Shown in pieces: positions 58,121 to 64,000 of a DNA stretch of 64,000 nucleotides (the first letter of the stretch is position 1; each line of letters opens with the position of its first letter). The DNA is from Burkholderiaceae bacterium. Its GTDB lineage: Bacteria > Pseudomonadota > Gammaproteobacteria > Burkholderiales > Burkholderiaceae_E. The position numbers and the translations under genes were made by a program. The DNA lies in the NCBI GenBank assembly GCA_023954015.1, contig JAMLIS010000006.1:1-64000 (forward strand), given 5' to 3'. Below the pieces are notes generated by a model that did no database searches, was not told where the DNA came from, and was given only the letters and a program-made list of their open reading frames with translations.

Positions 58121-58546
58121 ATGGGGATGGTGGCCGAATTCAAGGCCTTCGCGATGCGAGGCAGCGTCATGGATCTCGCGGTCGGCGTGATCATCGGCGG
58201 CGCATTCGGGAAGATCGTCGACTCGCTGGTCAACGACGTGATCATGCCGATCATCTCGGTGCTGCTCGGCGGGCGCTTCGACTTCAGCTCGCTGCTGCTG
58301 CCGCTGGGCACCGTACCGGAAGGAACGCCGCGCACCGCCGATGCACTGCGCGAGGCGGGCGTTCCGGTGCTCGCCTACGGCAACTTCGTCACGATCGTCA
58401 TCAACTTCATCCTGCTCGCCTTCGTGATCTTCATGCTGGTGAAGGCGCTGAACCGCTGGCGCGAGCAGCCCCCCCCGGCCCCGGCCGAGCCTTCGGCGCA
58501 GGAAGTGCTGCTGACGCAGATCCGCGATCTGCTGGCGAGGAAATAG
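58121..58546 (+). CDS. mscL: Large-conductance mechanosensitive channel
   Basis: 141 residues from ATG 58121 with AAGGAG upstream. N-terminal helix [30 protein letters not shown] is the gate, TM2 is [21 protein letters not shown] and the C-terminal helix ends [11 protein letters not shown]. It releases solutes on hypo-osmotic shock. Confidence 0.97.
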   Translation: MGMVAEFKAFAMRGSVMDLAVGVIIGGAFGKIVDSLVNDVIMPIISVLLGGRFDFSSLLLPLGTVPEGTPRTADALREAGVPVLAYGNFVTIVINFILLAFVIFMLVKALNRWREQPPPAPAEPSAQEVLLTQIRDLLARK

Positions 58547-58575
58547 GAGAAACAGGAAAAGCGGCAAGGGGTCGA

Positions 58576-59343
58576 TCACACCGGATTTTCGTCGTCGACG
58601 AAAACGTGCTCGATGCCGAGGCGCTCGGCGGCGTGACGGCCGAGCGCCTGGACGCCGAAGCGTTCGGTGGCGTGATGACCGGCAGCGAAGTAGACGACGC
58701 CGGCCTCGCGTGCGAGATGCGTGGTCCGCTCGGCGATTTCGCCGCTCACGTAGGCGTCTGCGCCCATGTCGATCGCCTGCGCGAGCCAGTCGTGCGCCGC
58801 GCCGGTGCACCATGCGATGCGGCGAATCGGCCGCCCGAGTGCTCCGACGGCGAGCGGCACGCGGCGCAGCCTGGCGGCGAGCGCGGCTCCGATCGCTTCG
58901 GCGCCAGATTCCTGCGGCAGATCGTGCCAGGCAATCAGCCCGTTCTCGCCGGCGCGTCCGTCTACGCGCCAGCCGAGCACGGCGCCGAGTTGTGCGTTGT
59001 TGCCGAGCTGCGCGTGCGCGTCGAGCGGCAGGTGATAGGCGAACAGGTGCAGGCCGGCGCCGAGCACCAGCCTCAGCCTTTTGCGCAGCACGCCGACGAC
59101 GCGCGGATCCTCGCCGCGCCAGAACCAGCCGTGATGCACGACGACGGCGTCGGCGCCCGCGTCGATCGCGCCCTGCAGGAAGGCGCGGCTTGCGGTCACC
59201 CCGCTGGCCAGGCGAGCCACGGGGCGATCGCCTTCCACCTGCAAACCGTTTGGGCAATAATCGGCGAAGCGGCTCGCGTCGAGCACCTCCTCGAAGCATT
59301 TCTCCAGTTCGGCCGCCGTGACGGTCCCGCGCGCCGGATCCAT
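58576..59343 (-). CDS. Nif3-like dinuclear metal-centre protein
   Basis: 255 residues. Start moved to ATG 59343, because AAGGAG directly abuts the earlier ATG at 59349 but stands six bases from this one. Metal-ligand motifs VVVHHGWFW, AYHLPLDAH and YVSGEIAERTTH, then AGHHATERFG, match the YbgI/Nif3 (DUF34) family, whose biochemical role is unresolved. Divergent from the protease gene, with only 14 nt between starts. Confidence 0.92.
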   Translation of the reverse strand: MDPARGTVTAAELEKCFEEVLDASRFADYCPNGLQVEGDRPVARLASGVTASRAFLQGAIDAGADAVVVHHGWFWRGEDPRVVGVLRKRLRLVLGAGLHLFAYHLPLDAHAQLGNNAQLGAVLGWRVDGRAGENGLIAWHDLPQESGAEAIGAALAARLRRVPLAVGALGRPIRRIAWCTGAAHDWLAQAIDMGADAYVSGEIAERTTHLAREAGVVYFAAGHHATERFGVQALGRHAAERLGIEHVFVDDENPV

Positions 59344-59357
59344 TTCCATCTCCTTCG

Positions 59358-60539
59358 ATGCTTCGCAGACTCTGGCTGGTATTCGCGCAGACCGTCACGG
59401 TCGTGCTCGCCGTAGCCTTCACGACCGCCACGTTGCGACCCGAATGGCTGCCGCAGCGGCTGCACGAGGCGACGCAACAGCGCCCTGCGCGCGTCGAGTC
59501 TGCCGCCGCGGCATCCTCGTCCGACTCCGCCAAGCATAGCGGCGCCGACGCGCGCGCGCCGCTGTCGTACAGCGAGGGCGCGCAGCGGGCGACGGCAGCC
59601 GTGGTCAACATCTTCACGTCGAAGACCACGCGCGGGAGCGCACGCCCGCTGTTCGGCGAGCCGTCCCTGCGGCGCTTCTTCGGCGACGGCACCGGCGAGC
59701 GCCAGGCCAACAGCCTCGGCTCGGGCGTGATCGTCTCGCCGGATGGCTACGTGCTGACGAACGACCATGTCGTCGAGGGCGCCGATGCGATCGAAGTGCT
59801 GATGGCCGACGGAACGCGCGCTTCTGCCCGGATCATCGGCACCGACCCCGAGACCGACCTGGCGGTGCTGCGCGTCGATGCGCAAGGACTGCCGGCGATC
59901 GAGTTCGGCGACACCGATTCCGCTCGCGTGGGCGACGTGGTGCTGGCGGTGGGCAATCCCTTCGGCGTAGGCCAGACCGTCACGATGGGGATCATCAGCG
60001 CGCTGGGCCGCACGCAACTCGGCATCAACACGTTCGAGAACTTCATCCAGACCGACGCGGCGATCAACCCCGGCAACTCGGGCGGCGCGCTCGTCGACGC
60101 CGACGGACGCCTGCTCGGCATCAATACGGCGATCTACTCGCGCACCGGCGGATCGCTGGGGATCGGCTTCGCGATCCCGGCCGGTACGGCTCGCCAGGTG
60201 ATGCAGCAGATCATCGCGACCGGATCGGTGACGCGCGGCTACATCGGCGTGGAGCCGCAGGACATCACGCCCGAGCTGGCCGACGCGTTCCGGCTGCCGC
60301 GCAAGGAAGGCGCGATCGTCGCCGGCATGATCCGCGGAAGTCCGGCCGACCGTGCCGGCGTGCGCGTGGGCGACATCCTCGTCGACGTGGACGGCAAGCC
60401 CGTCACCGGCACCTCGTCGATGCTCGACATCATCGCGCAACTGCAACCCGGCACCACCGCGACCTTCCGCTTCCTGCGTGACGGCCGTACGGTGGAACTA
60501 CCGGTGCGCGTCGGCAAGAGGCCGGCGGTGAGGCAGTGA
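59358..60539 (+). CDS. DegQ/DegS-like periplasmic serine protease (S1C) with one PDZ domain
   Basis: 393 residues. A single N-terminal membrane anchor (LWLVFAQTVTVVLAVAFTTATL), a linker to about 70, a trypsin-like domain with His137 (TNDHVVEG), Asp167 (ETDLAVLR) and Ser241 (NPGNSGGALVD), and one PDZ domain from about 285 (YIGVEPQDITPELADAF, GSPADRAGVRVGDILVD). One PDZ and an uncleaved anchor are closer to DegS than to DegP. There is no rpoE/rseA nearby. The start region lies against nif3, so the promoter overlaps that gene. Confidence 0.92.
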   Translation: MLRRLWLVFAQTVTVVLAVAFTTATLRPEWLPQRLHEATQQRPARVESAAAASSSDSAKHSGADARAPLSYSEGAQRATAAVVNIFTSKTTRGSARPLFGEPSLRRFFGDGTGERQANSLGSGVIVSPDGYVLTNDHVVEGADAIEVLMADGTRASARIIGTDPETDLAVLRVDAQGLPAIEFGDTDSARVGDVVLAVGNPFGVGQTVTMGIISALGRTQLGINTFENFIQTDAAINPGNSGGALVDADGRLLGINTAIYSRTGGSLGIGFAIPAGTARQVMQQIIATGSVTRGYIGVEPQDITPELADAFRLPRKEGAIVAGMIRGSPADRAGVRVGDILVDVDGKPVTGTSSMLDIIAQLQPGTTATFRFLRDGRTVELPVRVGKRPAVRQ

Positions 60540-60554
60540 GCGCACCGACCCGCT

Positions 60555-61313
60555 TCACCCTTCCCCCTTCACCGCCTCCTCTTCCAGCGGTGCCGAGCTG
60601 CGTGCCTTGATGAAGCCGGCGAGGAAGATGCCCAGCTCGTAGAGCAGCATCAGCGGTATCGCGAGCATGAACTGGCTGAGGACGTCGGGCGGCGTCAGGA
60701 CGGCGGCGACGACGAAGGCGCCGACCACGACGTAGCGACGCGCCGCCTTCAGCTGGTCGGTGGTGACCAGTCCCATCTTCACGAGCAGCATCTCGGCTAC
60801 CGGCACTTCGAAGGTCAGGCCGAAACCGAAGAAGATCGCCAGCGTGAAGTCCCAGTATTTCTGCAGGTCCTGCAGGATGTCGGCGCCGGTGCGCGAGGCG
60901 AACGCGAAGAAGAACTTGTAGGCCGCCGGAAGAACGAACAGGTAGGCGAAGCCGATCCCGATGACCAGGAAGACGACGCTCGAGACGATGAGCGGGAACG
61001 CGAAGCGCTTTTCGTGTTCGTACAGGCCGGGCGCGACGAAGGCCCACGCCTGGTACAGGATCCACGGCAGCGACAGCACGAGCGCAGTGAGGAACGAGAC
61101 CTTGGTGAGCGTGAAGAACGCTCCGGCCTGGTCGATGAAGATCGGCTTTGTTCCCGGCGGCAGCGCCTGGTACAGCGGCAGCGACAGGAACTTCATGATC
61201 TCGCCGGAGAAGTAGAAGCAGACGCCGAAGAGAACGAGGACCACGGCGAGCGAACGGATCAGCCGGTCGCGCAGTTCGACCAGGTGCGAGACGAAGCTTT
61301 CTTCCTGGCTCAT
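60555..61313 (-). CDS. tatC: Sec-independent translocase subunit TatC
   Basis: 252 residues from ATG 61313 with six membrane segments. Conserved SHLVELRDRLIRSL, the periplasmic region and FEVPVAEMLLV (the Glu of the F-E-x-P motif) are present. It recognises twin-arginine signals such as those of PetA and NapG in this window. Downstream of tatB by 16 nt. Confidence 0.96.
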   Translation of the reverse strand: MSQEESFVSHLVELRDRLIRSLAVVLVLFGVCFYFSGEIMKFLSLPLYQALPPGTKPIFIDQAGAFFTLTKVSFLTALVLSLPWILYQAWAFVAPGLYEHEKRFAFPLIVSSVVFLVIGIGFAYLFVLPAAYKFFFAFASRTGADILQDLQKYWDFTLAIFFGFGLTFEVPVAEMLLVKMGLVTTDQLKAARRYVVVGAFVVAAVLTPPDVLSQFMLAIPLMLLYELGIFLAGFIKARSSAPLEEEAVKGEG

Positions 61314-61329
61314 CGCGGCCCGGCGCGGC

Positions 61330-61782
61330 TCAGCGACGTTGCGCCGGGCGCTTGTGGCCCAGCGCGCGGTCGCGTTCGAGGCGTCGATCGCGGATGCGAT
61401 CGCGCGTGCGCCGGTGCGCGTAGACCTGGTCCCAGTCGGTGGCGGGGGCGGCGGGCCCTGCGTTCGACGAACCCGTTCCCGCGGACGCATCGCCGCGCAG
61501 GTCGGCGTCGATCGCGTCGAACTGCGTCTGCGCGTCGCCGACCGCCGACTCGAACGAGCTCTTCAGGTCGCGCGCCGCTCCGCTCACTTCGCTTTGCAGG
61601 TTGCGCAGCTCGTCGAGCTCCATCTGCCGGTTGATGTCGGACTTCACGTCGGCGACGTAGCGCTGAAGCTTGCCGAGCCATTGCCCGGCCTGACGGGCGA
61701 CCTTCGGCAACCGTTCGGGACCGAGCACGATCAGACCGACGACGGCCACTACGACCATCTCGGAAAAACCGAAATCGAACAT
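61330..61782 (-). CDS. tatB: Sec-independent translocase subunit TatB
   Basis: 150 residues. MFDFGFSEMVVVAVVGLIVLGPERLPKVAR is the transmembrane hairpin of TatB with the TatB-specific GPERLP, followed by an amphipathic helix and a variable, charged tail. Partner of TatC in signal recognition. Confidence 0.95.
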   Translation of the reverse strand: MFDFGFSEMVVVAVVGLIVLGPERLPKVARQAGQWLGKLQRYVADVKSDINRQMELDELRNLQSEVSGAARDLKSSFESAVGDAQTQFDAIDADLRGDASAGTGSSNAGPAAPATDWDQVYAHRRTRDRIRDRRLERDRALGHKRPAQRR

Positions 61783-61923
61783 GGTGTCGCCTCAATGAGG
61801 CCGCGTGCCCGACCGCTTGCCCGACCGCGACCCGATGCGGCACGCGTCGCGCGGCGACGCTCGGCGGCCCGTTGCCGGAAGGGATGCGCGCTGCGACGCT
61901 CCGTCGGTCGATGCCGCGCGCGC

Positions 61924-62130
61924 TCAGCCCTTCTCCCGCGCGTCGACGTCGATGGTCTTCGCGGCGTGCGTTTCCTTCTCTGCCCCTTCGGTCCCTTCGC
62001 GCACGCCTTCCTTGAAGCCGCGCACCGCGCCGCCGAGGTCGGTGCCGATGTTGCGCAGCTTCTTCGTGCCGAAGACCAGCAGGATGATCACCAGCACGAT
62101 GAGCCAGTGCCAGATGCTCATGGTCCCCAT
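61924..62130 (-). CDS. tatA: Sec-independent translocase pore subunit TatA
   Basis: 68 residues from ATG 62130 with AGGAG about 8 nt upstream; another Met three codons on (MSIWHW) is the classic start and is also possible. [29 protein letters not shown] is the TatA transmembrane and hinge region. A 141-bp gap separates it from tatB. No tatE is seen. Confidence 0.95.
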   Translation of the reverse strand: MGTMSIWHWLIVLVIILLVFGTKKLRNIGTDLGGAVRGFKEGVREGTEGAEKETHAAKTIDVDAREKG

Positions 62131-62143
62131 TGCGAGACTCCTG

Positions 62144-62530
62144 TCAGAAGCGGTTCATCGCCATGGTCAATGGCTCGGCGCCGCCCAATACGTGAACGTG
62201 AAGATGATACACCTCCTGGTGGCCTACCCGACCGTTGTTCACGACGACGCGGAAGCCGTCGGTGGAACCCTGCTCGCGGGCGAGCCGGCCGCAGAGCCCG
62301 AAGATCTTTCCGAGCAGCGCCTGCTGCGCGAGGCCTGCGTCGTACAGGTTCTCGTAATGCGCTTTCGGCACGATCAGGAAGTGGATCGGCGCCTTCGGCT
62401 GGATGTCGTGAAAGGCGTAGACCTCGTCGTCCTCGTACACCCTGCGCGAGGGGATCTCGCCGCGAGCGATGCGGCAGAACAGGCAGTCGGCCCGGGAGGC
62501 GCTTGCTGCGTCGGTCTCGGTGGCGCTCAT
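62144..62530 (-). CDS. hinT: HinT-type histidine triad phosphoramidase
   Basis: 128 residues. [13 protein letters not shown], the HIT core HLHVHVLGG and FRVVVNNG are those of HinT, which hydrolyses AMP-lysine-type phosphoramidates. Start overlaps the hisE stop (ATGA); ends 13 nt before tatA, so his-hinT-tat is one row. Confidence 0.94.
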   Translation of the reverse strand: MSATETDAASASRADCLFCRIARGEIPSRRVYEDDEVYAFHDIQPKAPIHFLIVPKAHYENLYDAGLAQQALLGKIFGLCGRLAREQGSTDGFRVVVNNGRVGHQEVYHLHVHVLGGAEPLTMAMNRF

Positions 62531-62925
62531 TTCCCGTTTCTCCTGCTGTCTTCGTCGCGCCGCGCCGGCGCCGGACCCGCGTCCGGCGACGACGACGCGC
62601 GGCCCGCCTTCTCGGCGAGTCCGGAGAGGCCTTCGCGTCGCGCCAGTTCGTCGAGCACGTCGGCGGGCGTCAGGCCGTGCTGCGCGAGCATCACGATGCA
62701 GTGGAACCAGAGATCGGCGGTCTCGGCGACGATGCGCGGCGCGACGCCGTCTTTCGCCGCCATCACCGTCTCGGTGGCTTCCTCGCCGATCTTCTTCAGC
62801 ACGGCGTCGGGCCCGTCGGCGAAGAGCCGCGCCACGTACGAGGTCGCGGGATCCGCCCTCTTGCGCGACGCGATGACCGCGGCGAGCCGGTCGAGCACGT
62901 CGACTTGCGTCGGCTCTCGCGTCAT
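62527..62925 (-). CDS. hisE: Phosphoribosyl-ATP pyrophosphatase
   Basis: 132 residues from ATG 62925. [41 protein letters not shown] and [13 protein letters not shown] form the all-helical MazG-like HisE fold with its acidic metal site. Second step of histidine synthesis. Overlaps hisI and hinT. The C-terminal 30 residues are a non-conserved charged tail. Confidence 0.95.
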   Translation of the reverse strand: MTREPTQVDVLDRLAAVIASRKRADPATSYVARLFADGPDAVLKKIGEEATETVMAAKDGVAPRIVAETADLWFHCIVMLAQHGLTPADVLDELARREGLSGLAEKAGRASSSPDAGPAPARRDEDSRRNGK

Positions 62926-63322
62926 CGGTAGATCTCGTGCGGATCCTTCAGGACCGGATCGACCTCGTGCCAGCGCGCGCCTTCGAGCCTGCGAAAGAAG
63001 CACGAGCGACGCCCGGTGTGGCAGGCGATGCCGCCGTGCTGTTCGACCTTCAGCAGCACGGCGTCGCCGTCGCAGTCGAGACGGATCTCGCGCACGCGCT
63101 GCACGTGGCCGGATTCTTCGCCCTTGCGCCACAGTCGGGAGCGCGAGCGCGACCAGTAGACGGCGCGGCCCGTGGCCGCCGTCTCGGCGAGCGACTCGCG
63201 ATTCATCCACGCGAGCATCAGCAGGTCGCCGCTTGCCGCGTCCTGCGCGACGGCCGTGACCAGGCCGTCGGCGTTCCAGCGAACCTGGTCGAGCCAGCCC
63301 GCGGGCTCGCTGCCGGCGCCCG

Positions 63323-63326
<4 letters not shown>
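62922..63326 (-). CDS. hisI: Phosphoribosyl-AMP cyclohydrolase
   Basis: 134 residues from ATG 63326. [33 protein letters not shown], and the zinc-binding DCDGDAVLL with [15 protein letters not shown] are intact. Third step of histidine synthesis; here separate from hisE, as usual in this group. Overlaps hisF and hisE. Confidence 0.96.

Positions 63327-64000
<674 letters not shown>

Overview
The window reads as a stretch of chromosome from a high-GC betaproteobacterium, most likely Burkholderiales. The evidence is the gene order of the right half (petABC-sspA-sspB, then mscL, nif3, a DegP-type protease, tatCBA, hinT and hisEIF), ubiE next to ubiJ and a DUF971 gene, and a tRNA-Phe 3' end of betaproteobacterial type. 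No species can be named from the sequence alone.

Positions 1-21525 look like the right-hand part of a genomic island inserted in a tRNA-Phe gene. Its right boundary is a 45-nt copy of the tRNA-Phe 3' part (21481-21525), with a tyrosine integrase beside it; the left end and the intact tRNA are outside the window. The island carries a truncated branched-chain amino-acid binding protein gene with a palindrome-controlled promoter, insertion-sequence debris, an AlpA-like fragment, a large serine recombinase, and one long leftward gene block (17.2 to 1.7 kb). That block runs: 5'-truncated GTPase remnant, HTH-fused hsdM, hsdS, hsdR, a YgjP/DUF45 metallopeptidase, three small unknown proteins, and a 2183-residue protein. 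The last has an N-terminal PD-(D/E)xK-like domain, a STAND/NACHT-type P-loop ATPase and about 1,700 residues of unrecognised C-terminus. Its plan resembles Avs-type phage-sensing effectors, and it is the best candidate here for an under-described defence system.

At 21.5-31.5 kb the chromosome resumes with a broken YhaV toxin remnant, a sirtuin, an arylformamidase-like hydrolase, an SDR, a VOC protein, an MFS exporter, napH/napG with a ferritin-like gene, a DUF3014 protein and gdhA. A 161-bp inverted-repeat element sits between napG and napH. It contains a hairpin repeat found again at 52.2 kb with a different but still paired stem.

From 31.6 to 53.1 kb there are an SDR, an RlpA-like protein, the ubiquinone genes ubiJ/ubiE, a Tim44-like protein, a HIT protein, ilvA, the hemA-prfA-prmC-grxD block, an MCE/Mla-type lipid transport operon (permease, ATPase, MlaD-like, lipoprotein), a divergent methyltransferase/AraC pair and another SDR.

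From 53.4 kb to the end comes a conserved housekeeping segment: tRNA-Thr(TGT), sspB, sspA, petC, petB, petA, mscL, nif3, a DegQ/DegS-like protease, tatCBA, hinT, hisE, hisI and the start of hisF. Here envelope quality control, Tat export of the Rieske protein, the bc1 complex and histidine synthesis lie in tightly packed, often overlapping genes.
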